Shown piece after piece: positions 1 through 10,575 of a stretch of 64,000 nucleotides of DNA. The translations under genes and the position numbers were made by a program. The notes below the pieces were generated by a model. That model did not search any database, had not been told where the DNA came from, and saw nothing but the letters and a program-made list of their open reading frames with translations. The DNA is from Gonocerus acuteangulatus (Eukaryota > Arthropoda > Insecta > Hemiptera > Coreidae), in the NCBI GenBank assembly GCA_946811695.1, contig OX328130.1, positions 76,673,599 to 76,737,598 of the forward strand. Reading direction: 5' to 3'. Numbering within the stretch: the stretch's first letter is position 1; each line of letters opens with the position of its first letter.

Positions 1-184
1 TATGTTTCTCTCATAACACAGGCAAACACAATAAAAAAAAGTCCGCCACGCAGGAGCTGCATAACTAAGCACTTTACTCAGAATTGGGTAGTGTCGAGTG
101 CATTCCTGAATAATTTGCTTAAAATAACCCTTGATGAATAACCTGAATAATCCTTGATGTTTTAATTCAATCCAAACATAGTAC

Positions 185-613
185 AAAGTAAATCCCCCCC
201 CCTTCCGATAGACCGATTTAGTTCATTTTACAACACTTCTTCCTTATTAGATCCCCAGGACATATACCGCGTTTCGTTAGAATACAGCAGAAATTACCAC
301 CGGTATGAGCAAATTAGTAATTTGGGTCCGGAGTAACCCCCCCCCTCCTAATGAACAGATTTAGTTTATTTTTACAACACATTTTTCTCTTTAGTTGATC
401 AGAACGAATACCGAGCTTCGTTGAAATACAACACAAATTATGGCTGGTATTGGCAATTAACTACTTTGGCTCCGGAGTAAACCCCCCCTGCGGATGGACT
501 GATTTTGTTGGTTAACGAACTCGTTCAATCGTTTGATTGGGGAATACTACATACCAAGTTTCGTGGGGAAGAAACAAAAACTCTGGCCGGTATCGAGTTA
601 ACGGACACATATA

Positions 614-666
<53 letters not shown>

Positions 667-800
667 TTTCACTGGGGTCATTTTCGGTGTCTACTAGGTA
701 GGATCGATAAAGATTCGAAAATTTTTTTCAAAAATTACGTCATGAGTGCAACCTCAATAGCTACTTTCCTTCGGAGGGCTAAAAATGGTATTTCCCAAAG
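185..800. repeat. Dispersed repeat family A, copy 1
   Basis: Three diverged blocks of about 145 bp begin with runs such as gtaaaccccccc followed by a gaccgattt-like motif. After them come a TA microsatellite and a conserved block containing ttttcaaaaattacgtcat. A diverged copy at 25990-26660 has the same order of blocks, so this is an interspersed element rather than a gene. A 153-residue ORF here reads through the TA run and the start of the minisatellite and is not credible as a protein. Confidence 0.75.
617..662. repeat. (TA)n microsatellite
   Basis: Uninterrupted alternating TA inside repeat family A. The same run occurs in the second copy at about 11006-11051, and a shorter one lies at the equivalent place in the third family member near 26530. 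Confidence 0.97.
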
Positions 801-871
801 AATAATAACACAGGATATATTCCAAAGACAACATACATATCGCACTAGTATTTTTAAAGTGACACAACCAA

Positions 872-2672
872 GTAGATGGAATAGCATTAAGACAGGAAGA
901 GTGACACAAGTGCCCTCTGGTGTAGAAGCTCTGAAGCTAGCTACGTACAGTTTTGATGGTTCATGAAGGGATATTTACCATGTCTTTCATAGTCAGAACT
1001 GAATGCCTATGTAGATGGAATAGCATTAAGACAGGAAGAGTGACACAAGTGCTCTCTGGTGTAGAAGCTCTGTAGCTAGCTACATACAGTTTTGATGGTT
1101 CATGAAGGGATATTTACCATGTCTTTCATAGTCAGATCTGAATGCCTATGTAGATGGAATAGCATTAAGACAGGAAGAGTGACACAAGTGCCCTCTGGTG
1201 TAGAAGCTCTGTAGCTAGCTACATACAGTTTTGATGGTTCATGAAGGGATATTTATCATGTCTTTCATAGTCAGAACTGAATGCCTATGTAGATGGAATA
1301 GCATTAAGACAGGAAGAGTGACACAAGTGCCCTCTGGTGTAGAAGCTCTGAAGCTAGTTACATACAGTTTTGATGGTTCATGAAGGGATATTTACCATGT
1401 CTTTCATAGTCAGAACTGAATGCCTATGTAGACGGAATAGCATTAAGACAGGAAGAGTGACACAAGTGCCCTCTGGCGTAGAAGCTCTGTAGCTAGCTAC
1501 ATACAGTTTTGATGGTTCATGAAGGGATATTTACCATGTCTTTCATAGTCAGATCTGAATGCCTATGTAGATGGAATAGCATTAAGACAGGAAGAGTGAC
1601 ACAAGTGCCTCTGGTGTAGAAGCTCTGTAGCTAGCTACATACAGTTTTGATGGTTCATGAAGGAATATTTATCATGTCTTTCATAGTCAGAACTGAATGC
1701 CTATGTAGATGGAATAGCATTAAGACAGGAAGAGTGACACAAGTGCCCTCTGGTGTAGAAGCTCTGTAGCTAGCTACATACAGTTTTGATGGTTCATGAA
1801 GGGATATTTACCATGTCTTTCATAGTCAGACTTGAATGCCTATGTAGATGGAATAGCATTAAGACAGGAAGAGTGACACAAGTGCCCTCTGGTGTAGAAG
1901 CTCTGTAGCTAGCTACATACAGTTTTGATGGTTCATGAAGGGATATTTACCATGTCTTTCATAGTCAGAACTGAATGCCTATGTAGACGGAATAGCATTA
2001 AGACAGGAAGAGTGACACAAGTGCCCTCTGGTGTAGAAGCTCTGTAGCTAGCTACATACAGTTTTGATGGTTCATGAAGGGATATTTATCATGTCTTTCA
2101 TAGTCAGAACTGAATGCCTATGTAGATGGAATAGCATTAAGACAGGAAGAGTGACACAAGTGCCCTCTGGTGTAGAAGCTCTGAAGCTAGTTACATACAG
2201 TTTTGATGGTTCATGAAGGGATATTTACCATGTCTTTCATAGTCAGAACTGAATGCCTATGTAGACGGAATAGCATTAAGACAGGAAGAGTGACACAAGT
2301 GCCCTCTGGTGTAGAAGCTCTGTAGCTAGCTACATACAGTTTTGATGGTTCATGAAGGGATATTTATCATGTCTTTCATAGTCAGAACTGAATGCCTATG
2401 TAGATGGAATAGCTTTAAGACAGGAAGAGTGACACAAGTGCCCTCTGGTGTAGAAGCTCTGTAGCTAGCTACATACAGTTTTGATGGTTCATGAAGGGAT
2501 ATTTACCATGTCTTTCATAGTCAGAACTGAATGCCTATGTAGAGGGAATAGCATTAAGACAGGAAGAGTGACACAAGTTCCCTCTGGTGAAGAAGCTCTG
2601 AAGCTAGCTACATATAGTTTTGATGGTCGATAAAGAGATATTTAACATGTCTTTCACAGTCATAACTCTGAC
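872..2672. repeat. 139-bp minisatellite, about 13 units
   Basis: Units begin gtagatggaatagcattaag and repeat every 139 bp (872, 1011, 1150, 1289 and onward). One unit is 1 bp shorter, and the last unit (2539-2672) is clearly more diverged, as expected at the edge of an array. Variation within units is limited to scattered substitutions (gatgga/gacgga, ttacc/ttatc). I did not recognise the parent sequence. Confidence 0.95.
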
Positions 2673-2689
2673 GGTGTGAATAAAACCGA

Positions 2690-2900
2690 TTTTTGAGTTG
2701 TGTCACCTTAGAAATACTAGTGCCGTATGTATTTCGACACGCTGAATCCGAATCCGGAGTCCGTTTCACTCCAGCACGTCAGGTTTAAGAGCATTTGAAG
2801 GTAACATTTGAATGAAGTCGTTTAGGAGGAAATAACTAGAGCTTCAGTGGTTTTGAGCGTCGCTGAATTCTAATGCCAGGTCTGTTTCACCACATCGCAC
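2690..2900. repeat. Dispersed repeat family B, copy 1
   Basis: Contains atttcgacacgctgaatccg and cagcacgtcaggtttaagag. A reverse-complement copy lies at about 59760-59960, and a direct copy in the large duplication at about 13080-13290. The similarity runs across about 200 bp. There is no coding potential, and the element class was not recognised. Confidence 0.8.
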
Positions 2901-4486
2901 AGTGGTGAAAAACCGCCCAAAAGTGCTCAAAACTCAATAACATTTGATATTGTAGATTTAGAAACCAGAAATTACAATATTTCAACTAGGACACGATTTT
3001 TCACTCGGATCACTTCAGACATTTTTTGCAGTCAACACTGACTTGAATACTGCAAAAAAATCCATCTTCGATTTGATTCCAATGTTTATATACAGATAAC
3101 GCGCGTCTGTCTTACCGAGTTCGTTCACCTCTAGCACTGTGTGAAAGGGTTTTTCTCTTTGCTTATCTCACTTTTTAATTGGCTGTTTCTTGTTTTAAAT
3201 TGCATTTATCAGTAAAATTAGTATTGTAGTAAAATAAGCTAAGAAACGGGGAAAGATATTGGAATTTTATTCGCCATGAAGCACATATTTACAGTTGATT
3301 ATAACAGTAAAACGAATTTGCTAGTAAAACAAGATACTTAAAATGACAACGAATTTTGGGTTGTTAAGAATAGAGCCTTCTCAGCAGTAGTCGAAGAGTA
3401 AGTACGTTTTCAGTACATAATTGTATTGGCTTATACAGATTAAGAATTGTCCACTTCTGTGTAAGTTGGCTACTGTTAGTTTCCTGTGATTTGTGATGCT
3501 AATTTATTCCATTTCTTCGAGATGTACGTAACCGCGCTAAGATGACGCAGTTCCTGCGAGTCGGCCTTTTTGTTTTGTTTACATTTTTGTACATATATAT
3601 TTAGAATTTTAATGTAATTGTCATTGTAATTGTTTCAAGAAATTAATTACTAAAATTCAATCTATTCTTGAAGTAATAGATTCTGCATTTGAAGATGGAA
3701 CGGGTAGCGATTATCACCTTTCATCGTTTGCCCGCTTTACGCTCCTCAAGTTTTAAATTTAAATTTAAATTTTGGAAACCCTGTATATTGATGGAGATTA
3801 TGTTTTTACAAGAAACATACTCTCCATCATCATCTTAAATTTTAAATTTAGTGAACGAACTCAATTCGTGACTCGAAGCAATTTTTCTCCAGACCCGCAG
3901 TGGAAATACGGCCGAAGAGCTACCCGCCGAATGAAAACATTCGCTGGAATATTTTAATATTTGATCCTCTTTGGTATATTGCAAAGAGAAACGAATGCCT
4001 CCGCCATAGAGGAAGAACACAAGACAATAAATACTGGTTATCTCTCAGCTTGTTCTGTCCTCCATCAAATATTTGCCGAAATTCTAATGGTGGATATATC
4101 TCCATTCTGGGTGAGGGTTTTCATGACGTCAGCTGGACGTATAAACCATAGTTATGGCGGGAGTAATTCATTTAATATGGACTTTGTCGTCATGTCACCC
4201 TCAGCCATTTAGGCTAATTGTAAAGAATCGCTTTTCTACACAAATGGGTTCCGGTGACAATTTTTCCGGTTTGGTATGATGCAAGTTGGAACTGCATTGC
4301 GGTGGTGCAGTTCGTGAAATATTTGCAGGGAGTTTGACACATGAAGATTTATTAGAATGAGGGGAGGCGCTGGATAATGAAGGGGCGAAAATTAGAATTA
4401 ATATGAGTTTGCAGGAGGACATGTTGTTAAAGTAACCATAAATGGTAATGCAATAAGCAAAATGAGGACAATATACCGCTGCTCCG
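2901..4486. other. Non-genic interval with a repeat fragment
   Basis: No coding sequence could be supported. Positions about 3165-3255 resemble the reverse complement of about 42165-42250. Positions 3531-3571 are the reverse complement of a short dispersed family (cgtccgactcgcaggaa) seen also near 33088, 38604 and 60787. ORFs of 61-101 codons between 3772 and 4506 overlap on both strands and have no recognisable motif. Confidence 0.6.
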
Positions 4487-4900
4487 AAAGTATTGGGTTG
4501 GTGCAAAAATAATGCTTCTTTTGAATATAAATTTTGTTAAGGCAAGTGGTTGACAAGTAAAGAAAGATAATCTAAAGTCTAGTTAATAGATTATTAACAA
4601 TGGTTATTAATTTTGTTATTACTCAAAGATTAGTTTAGTTTGTGTTACATTCACAATGAAATTCACCAAGTCAAAACAAGATTTTCCTCATGATCAAAGA
4701 GCGACTCGAACCGCGCGGAACATCAATGTTTTTTTGTGGTGAAGGAAGCATCAGAGAATTTACAGTACGGCGATGTTTACCCAAATTTTGTCTTGAAGAT
4801 TTTGGTCTCGAATAGAAGGATGGTCACGTGGGGCGTTCTGTGGTTGATCACGACCAAAAACCAAAACTACTCGGGACATTGCGGGAGAAGTTGTTGCTTA
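4487..4900 (+). pseudogene. mariner transposon relic (5' end and transposase N-terminus)
   Basis: The left end ttgggttggtgcaaaaataa matches the start of mariner terminal inverted repeats (established family knowledge). About 160 bp downstream a degenerate reading frame shows the transposase helix-turn-helix region: ARNIN, then GEGSIREFTVRR in one frame, DFGLE, GRSVVDHDQ, and TTRDIAGEV in another. Frameshifts and stops break it. The element is cut at 4900, where a LINE-derived array starts. No catalytic DD34D region remains and no right terminal repeat is visible. The sequence resembles the irritans-type subgroup. Confidence 0.8.
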
Positions 4901-5040
4901 CCTCTCAACTGTAACTATCTGCTCATCCCAATCCCAGAGCTCAATTCAATTTCAATTCAATTCAATTTTATTTATTGCATACAGGGTTTCCCCATTGCAA
5001 GGAGTTGACCTTATATAATGTTTTTAGTCCTATGTTAGTC

Positions 5041-5690
5041 CTCCCAATCCCAGAGCTCAATCCCTCTCCTCTCAACTGTAACTATCTGCTCATCCCAATC
5101 CCAGAGCTCAATCCCCCTCCTGTCAACTGTAACTATCTGCTCATCCCAATCCCAGAGCTCAATCCCACACCTCTCAACTGTAACTATCTGCTCATCCCAA
5201 TCCCAGAGCTCAATCCCTCTCCTCTCAACTGTAACTATCTGCTCATCCCAATCCCAGAGCTCAATCCCTCTCCTCTCAACTGTAACTATCTGCTCATCCC
5301 AATCCCAGAGCTCAATTCCTCTCCCCTCAACTGTAACTATCTGCTCATCCCAATCCCAGAGCTCAATACCTCTCCCCTCAACTGTAACTATCTGCTCATC
5401 CCAATCCCAGAGCTCAATCCCTCTCCTCTCAACTGTAACTATCTGCTCATCCCAATACCAGAGCTCAATCCCTCTCCCCTCAACTGTAACTATCTGCTCA
5501 TCCCAATCCCAGAGCTCAATCCCTCTCCCCTCAACTGTAACTATCTGCTCATCCCAATCCCAGAGCTCAATCCCTCTCCCCTCAACTGTAACTATCTGCT
5601 CATCCCAATCCCAGAGCTCAATCCCTCTCCTCTCGACTGTAACTATCTGCTCATCCCAATCCCAGAGCTCAATCCCTCTCCTCTCAATCC
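5041..5690 (+). repeat. 51-bp minisatellite derived from LINE C-terminus
   Basis: About 13 units of 51 bp containing aactgtaactatctgctcat and cccagagctcaatccctctc. One more partial unit lies at 4901-4947, separated by a 90-bp AT-rich insertion. In the LINE frame the unit reads SAHPNPRAQSLSSQ, which matches the HPNSLINSLSS segment just upstream of RRLK in the related fragment at 7923-8156. Because 51 is divisible by 3, another frame stays open for 247 codons with a 17-residue period (NCNYLLIPIPELNPSPL). That ORF is a by-product. Confidence 0.85.
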
Positions 5691-6029
5691 CACCCCGAAA
5701 ACCCTCCTAGGAGGCTAAAGGGATCTTGGCCTCGTGACCAACTCTGTAATTAAAGCGGTCAACTAGGAAGTGTCAATAATGATTGGCTCCTTCCAAACTT
5801 ATATTTTATCTTTTGATTTATTATTTTTATTATTATTACTTTTATTTTATTTTCCTTTTAGCTATGATTTATTTATTTATGTACTTATTTATTTTTATTA
5901 TTTTCTTTTTGTTCCTGTAATTCAATTTAGTATGTACTGTTTTTTAACTGTATTCTCATTATGTGAAATCATAAAAATGGCTTTACTTATCACAATTAAC
6001 CAATGTGCTAAATAATTTGTGCAGATGTT

Positions 6030-6032
<3 letters not shown>

Positions 6033-6091
<59 letters not shown>

Positions 6092-6120
6092 GGCGCATCT
6101 ACATCTTGGCCATTAGCGCC
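6033..6120 (-). mobile_element. Tail-only SINE insertion with 14-bp TSD
   Basis: On the minus strand this is a 31-nt module starting GGCGCTAATGGCC and ending GATGCGCCGT, followed by about 57 A. It is flanked by perfect direct repeats gtgcagatgttaat at 6019-6032 and 6121-6134. The module is the 3' end of the complete SINE at 60142-60327. TSD plus poly(A) shows insertion by target-primed reverse transcription. The insert is 5'-truncated to little more than the 3' tail module. Confidence 0.88.
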
Positions 6121-6455
6121 GTGCAGATGTTAATAAACGCTTTATTATTAAAAAAAAAAAAAAACTAAAAAAAAAACCTAAAAAACTGTCAACTGTGCCT
6201 TCCGGAACGTATTGCTCAGATAAATATCTGTATTATGTGTGCCCCAGATCAATTTAATGACTCAATTGTAACACTGAAATTATACAGGACAAGCAAAATA
6301 AAAATAATTTCAATTTGTCTTAACCGCTTAAGGACAACGACCGAGATATCACGATTTCGTTTGGATTTCTCTATGAACTCGGACGCTAGACATTTTACGG
6401 ATATTTACGGACGGTTATTGATTCTGTTTTTTTGTTGGTGCTTCATTGAAGCTCA

Positions 6456-6499
6456 AGATATTTATTATGGTTGAATGATATCAACCATAATAAATATCT
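6456..6499. repeat. Perfect hairpin, 19-bp arms and 6-nt loop
   Basis: agatatttattatggttga at 6456-6474 is the exact reverse complement of 6481-6499, with atgata between. The same hairpin lies at about 16835-16878 in the second duplication copy. It may be a MITE remnant or an extruding palindrome. No flanking target duplication was recognised. Confidence 0.85.
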
Positions 6500-6619
6500 A
6501 GTTCTTTTGCGCATCTGTAGGTCATAGAAATGGTATAAAAAATTGTTGGCATAATTTTTAATATAAATTCGGTCATTGTGCGGTTAGTGACTGACCTATA
6601 GATTGGGGTTATACCTTTT

Positions 6620-6815
6620 TCTACCGTCGACTGCTACAGCAGTGGAGAGCGGCTGGCCCTGTAACTTTGACATATGTACAAGTCGGAGCAAGACGGGAGC
6701 CAAGTACCGTTGACTGCTACAGCAATCGTGAGTGGCTGGGCCTGTGTACCGTTGACTTGTATACAAGTCGGATGAAGACGGGACCCACGTACCGTTGACT
6801 GCTCCAGCTGTCTAG
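6620..6815. repeat. Imperfect tandem repeat of about 85-95 bp
   Basis: Three blocks start accgtygactgcty and share tggctggsc and caagtcgga, with gacggga downstream in two of the spacers. The copies are diverged and unequal in length. An equivalent copy lies at about 16999-17194. Confidence 0.6.
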
Positions 6816-6985
6816 AGTTGCTTGTATGTAACGCAATCTTTCTCTTCTTATGTATCGACTTTAGAGCTATCTAGCATTACCGTAACATACTTCTAATATT
6901 CCTGCGTTCACATAGAGGGTTCTTGATTGAAGTTTTTGCCCGCGTGAGCTATTCAGGCTTAAATACAAATAATAATAAAAAAGCG

Positions 6986-7147
6986 AAGTTAACTCAGTGG
7001 TAGAGCACTGGACTTATATGCTGGAGGACCCTAGTTCAAATCCCGAGCATAGTACTAAAGATTTTATCTTCTAGTGTCTTCGTTCGTTGGTTGAATTCGG
7101 CCTCCCTGTCCGTCCTGAGGCCAACCCAGCCTTTAATAATTGGTACC
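6986..7147 (+). mobile_element. tRNA-derived SINE, 3'-truncated copy
   Basis: The head has a pol III A-box-like motif (taactcagtggtagagca) and a B-box-like motif (agttcaaatccc) in tRNA spacing. The anticodon-loop region reads cttatat, but the stems are mismatched, so this is not a functional tRNA. The body (cttctagtgtcttcgtt, ttgaattcggcctccctg) matches the SINE at 26723-27132. Similarity stops just after ggtacctt, so the tail is missing. The copy at about 17365-17526 belongs to the large duplication. Confidence 0.8.
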
Positions 7148-7369
7148 TTCAAAGGGGTTGTTATAAAAAATATTATTCCGAAAAAGAAGCATTTTGGTTT
7201 CCATCAGAGAGCTCAACCTTTCCCACCATCTCCTGCTAACGTTTTCCTTAGTTCGACTACGGTTGTTTGGTGGACCTTCTGGCGATCTCGAACCAAAACT
7301 CAAACGCATCATGAAGTTGTTCAAACGTTTTATCTTTGAGATCTCCAGAGACTCCCACATATAGCAATT

Positions 7370-7600
7370 CTACCACTAGCTGAATTGGGTTCTCCCTAAT
7401 TATCGTCGACAATCCTTTACCGAGTCATTCAATCCCGAAGACCTTCTTATATCATTCAACTCCTTAAATTTAAATCCTCTGTTCTCACCCGTAAGACCCG
7501 ATCTCGTCCTTCCGATCTTTATATTCCTTCCCACGGTACAGCATTATTCGAAAAATCCTTCATCTCCCGTTCCGCCTCGCTATAGAATTCCTAACCTCAA
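7370..7600 (+). pseudogene. LINE ORF2 C-terminal fragment (LWNSLP type)
   Basis: One frame reads DLYIPSHGTALFEKSF, then SRSASL, a stop, and NS. This has the pattern of the conserved C-terminal IPR-x-RT...F...S...LWNSLP block found in several LINE clades. Stop codons have replaced two positions. The rest of the element is not recognisable. It sits between the SINE and another LINE 3' end, so this interval is a stack of retroelement debris. Confidence 0.5.
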
Positions 7601-7640
7601 AAGTATATTTTGGCGGTAGCTGGGAGTGGGGTAATTCCCG

Positions 7641-7922
7641 TCAATAAAGCTGTAGCGTTAGGCCGAGAAGGAGGGTGTAAAAGGGAGAGGAAGAGAGTGT
7701 TAGTGACGAGTACTGCTTGTTCCAAGTGGATTTAGCCAATAAGTAAGGATAAAGAGACAATTGCTGTGGTAGGGAAGATCTTAGCGGCAAAAAGGGGAGA
7801 GTCTCTAGCAATTGGAGGGGAGAGCTCTTTTTAGTGGAATCTCTTTTTGTATCATTTCTACTCAAGTATTGGGGTTTAGTTACTCTTGTAAACAACACAA
7901 CTAACATTCTTCCCTTTTAATT
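7641..7922. other. Purine-rich spacer, no supported gene
   Basis: Contains gagaaggagggtgta and ggggagagtctctagca-like purine tracts. An 88-codon minus-strand ORF is present but has no motif. It is shortened in the second duplication copy (18101-18286), so it is not under obvious constraint. Confidence 0.5.
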
Positions 7923-8305
7923 TTGATCCTCCGCAAAATAGTCGACGCTCCATTCTTTGTATCCAATTTGACTCTTCATAACGACCTCCATATTCCATTT
8001 ATCCAACCCATATCAAAAAAATTATTTCAAAAATTTCATTCAAAATTACACGGCCATCCTAATTCTTTAATTAACTCCCTATCCTCACATCAAATCCTAA
8101 ATAACCCCGTTCGCCGACTGAAGTGTAACTGGCCTAGTGACCAGCTCCAGGAGTAGTCAATCCTGATTGTAACCACTCTGCCTTGTGGGCACTGTACCTG
8201 TACGGCTTGTCTTATCACGAGCTTCAAGATATATTCACATATATCATTTTACTATAAGTGTATTTTTACATTGTTGTAAATTCTGAATGAATAAAATTAA
8301 AAAAA
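7923..8305 (+). pseudogene. Jockey-like LINE ORF2 C-terminus and 3' UTR
   Basis: A 77-codon open segment reads ILRKIVDAPFFVSN, then TLHNDLHIPFIQP, KLHGHPNSLINSL and NNPVRRLKCNWPSDQL. This is the characteristic C-terminal block of jockey-clade ORF2 (RKI...APWYVSN...H.DL.IP...HPN...RRLK). The 3' UTR ends gaatgaataaaattaaaaaa, a polyadenylation signal and poly(A). It is 5'-truncated. The same fragment is at 18302-18765 in copy 2, with a 77-bp tandem duplication just after the stop. Confidence 0.85.
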
Positions 8306-8439
8306 AAAGAAAAACATCTTAATAATTTTTGCATCTTGGCAGCCAAAATACAAATAGAAATTAGATACAAGGTAATAATTTACGCGCTTTCGGAAAACAC
8401 AAAACATTTCCGTGGTCGTCAGGGCATAAAGACCTAGCA

Positions 8440-8867
8440 CAAAGTAAAGATCGACTGCTGACTTACAGACAAGACTTTAGACCAAGTACAACTCGTGTTT
8501 TATTGTTTCGACTTGGGACAAAGCAAGACTGTGACTTACACCCAAGAGTTAGGACAATCTAAGAATGCTGACTTAAAGACAAGAGTTAGGACAACGTACG
8601 ACTCATTAAGTAGAGGCAAGACTCAATCTAAAATACTTTCGTAACAGGCAGAAAGTACTTAGAACGAAGAGCTTTGGTGACTTGAAGACAAGCCTTTGGT
8701 CAAAGAGCTTTGCCGACTTAAAAAAAAGCCTTTGGTCAAAGAGCTTTGCTGACTCGAAGACAAGCCTTTGGTCAAAGAGCTTTGCCGACTTAAAGAAAAG
8801 CCTTACGTCAAAGAGCTTTGCTGACTCGAAGACAAACCTTAGGACAAAGTAGCGCTGCTGACTTAAA
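8440..8867. repeat. 37-bp satellite, left block (truncated by assembly gap)
   Basis: Monomers of about 36-37 bp share a gacttaaagacaag...ggacaaag frame. Toward the gap they are of an agcctttggtcaaagagctt subtype. The array is cut by the N run at 8868. The corresponding array in copy 2 continues for 2.4 kb, so the gap probably hides more monomers. Confidence 0.9.
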
Positions 8868-9067
8868 NNNNNNNNNNNNNNNNNNNNNNNNNNNNNNNNN
8901 NNNNNNNNNNNNNNNNNNNNNNNNNNNNNNNNNNNNNNNNNNNNNNNNNNNNNNNNNNNNNNNNNNNNNNNNNNNNNNNNNNNNNNNNNNNNNNNNNNNN
9001 NNNNNNNNNNNNNNNNNNNNNNNNNNNNNNNNNNNNNNNNNNNNNNNNNNNNNNNNNNNNNNNNNNN
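8868..9067. other. Assembly gap (200 N)
   Basis: Exactly 200 unresolved bases inside or at the end of the 37-bp satellite. A round number usually denotes a gap of unknown size. Right of the gap the sequence is single-copy, not satellite. Confidence 0.99.
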
Positions 9068-10391
9068 TTGTAATAATATATGCATGCATATGTGATTTAG
9101 TTAGTAATTAAATATTTTTTATTTAGTTTTATTGTCTACATATTTTTATTCAATGAAACTTTTATATGCATTTGCACTTGTAAATAATACACAACCAAGG
9201 ATTTACATATTTTGAACTTATTTTATAATTCGGTACCTAAATTTTATTTGAATATGCGATATTAAAAATGGTACATATCATTATATCCTCAAATAATATG
9301 GTTTTTCAAATACATAATTGGACGATTCTAACTGAATTCTCTAATCCTACTTTACCCCGGTCCCGACGAATCTGGATTATGAAGAGTCTACTGTACATTG
9401 CATAAAATATTAAGTCTATATCAAAGGAGACTAGCTTAATTAAGAGCTTTTGTGAGTATAAATATATTCATTTAAAAAAAAAACAAATCTTGATAAAAAA
9501 GTGAAAATAAATAAATTACATCTCAAAAGAAAAACGGATAGAGATAAACGACAGACTAATTGTAGAAAGCAATATAATCCCTGTAGATAGGGGAAGCTAC
9601 CCCCACTCCACCATCCTGATGGTTGCCATGGGCAACCTTTTAGCGAAAATTGGATTACAATCCGTCGAACCGCGGCCATATTTTGCTCAGATCAAAGCCC
9701 CTAGTTGATTGGTTTTCCAGTCGGCTTGCTTCAACCCCCCTCCCTAAAGCAAGATTTACCTAACTACCTTCCACCTAGGTAGGGGGGCAGGGGCAGGGGG
9801 GAGGGGTGGCGAGTTTTTTCGTCGTTTCGTCCGGTACGGTCACCCTACCGAGGACCGTTTCACTCTTATTTTTATTATCTCTGATTTTTTTTACCAAGCG
9901 CCAATTTATTTGTCTTCTCTTTTTTTTGTTATTGTTTTCTGTATTTTTTTAGCCCAATAGGAATTAGATAGGGTTAATTTGACTTATTGGTCGAGTCAGG
10001 CAGAAGGGTTGAAGTATAAAAAAAAAAACGGAGAAAAAAACTCTCCCGTGTTAAACTGAATGGTTGAATTGGTTTAGGTAGAATTAGGATAGGCCACCAA
10101 AGGGAAAACTATTCGTTTCGCTTTTTAACTCTATTTTTTTGTTGTTGTTGGTTGTATGTATATTGAGTTGAAACTCTGATTTGATCCTTTACATACGGAA
10201 TATAAATTGCTCTCAATTTCCTTCAATTTAGTGATTCAATTATAGACTTTGATAAAATTGTGGCAACACTGATTTAATGATTTTTAGCAGCTGATGCTAT
10301 TAAATACCACAAACTCATTAATTATGACATTTCATCGAAGAATAAAAAAATTTGGTGGAATGGTCGAATTAATACAAAGGCTATTTTTGTT
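9068..10391. other. Single-copy interval between the duplication copies
   Basis: AT-rich with homopolymer runs and one G/C-rich stretch (about 9720-9850). No ORF has a recognisable motif and no repeat is shared with the rest of the window. The last few bases (ttatgtttctctcat) lead directly into copy 2, so this is what should precede copy 1 if the left edge of the unit lies here. Confidence 0.6.
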
Positions 10392-10575
10392 TATGTTTCT
10401 CTCATAACACAGGCAAACACAATAAAAAAAAGTCCGCCACGCAGGAGCTGCATAACTAAGCACTTTCCTCAGAATTGGGTAGTGTCGAGTGCATTCCTGA
10501 ATAATTTGCTTAAAATAACCCTTGATGAATAACCTGAATAATCCTTGATGTTTTAATTCAATCCAAACATAGAAC

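Larger units (their letters stand above)
4901..6165 (+). mobile_element. Jockey-like LINE 3' end with expanded C-terminal codons
   Basis: After the array, the frame at about 5688-5750 reads HPENPPRRLKGSWPRDQL and then a stop. This closely parallels the jockey-like C-terminus at 8100-8156 (NNPVRRLKCNWPSDQLQE). The 3' UTR is AT-rich, includes aataaacgctttattatt, and ends in a poly(A) run near 6150-6165, as expected of a retrotransposed 3' end. A SINE tail has inserted into this UTR at 6033-6120. Everything upstream of the C-terminal codons is the 51-bp array or the mariner relic, so the copy is severely truncated. Confidence 0.7.
1..8867. repeat. Large direct duplication, copy 1 (about 8.9 kb)
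   Basis: This segment recurs in the same orientation from 10392 to about 19230 with very few differences. The offset is 10391 at the start, 10389 after a C-run length change, 10381 after a short deletion near 14098, and 10379 after a T-run change. Differences are a few substitutions, homopolymer lengths, one indel of about 10 bp and a 77-bp tandem duplication in copy 2 (about 18523-18676). Divergence rises slightly toward the 37-bp satellite at the right end. Copy 1 stops at an N gap. It could be a recent tandem duplication or two haplotypes placed in series by the assembler. Confidence 0.95.

Noticed and set aside
505..966. 153-codon ORF (also at 10894-11355)
   Set aside because: It reads through a TA microsatellite (alternating Tyr-Ile) and the edge of a minisatellite. 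Its third relative at 26400-26600 is not open. Not a protein.
4975..5718. 247-codon ORF with 17-residue repeats (also 15356-16099)
   Set aside because: Open only because the 51-bp unit is divisible by 3. The biologically meaningful frame is the LINE C-terminal frame, which contains stops.
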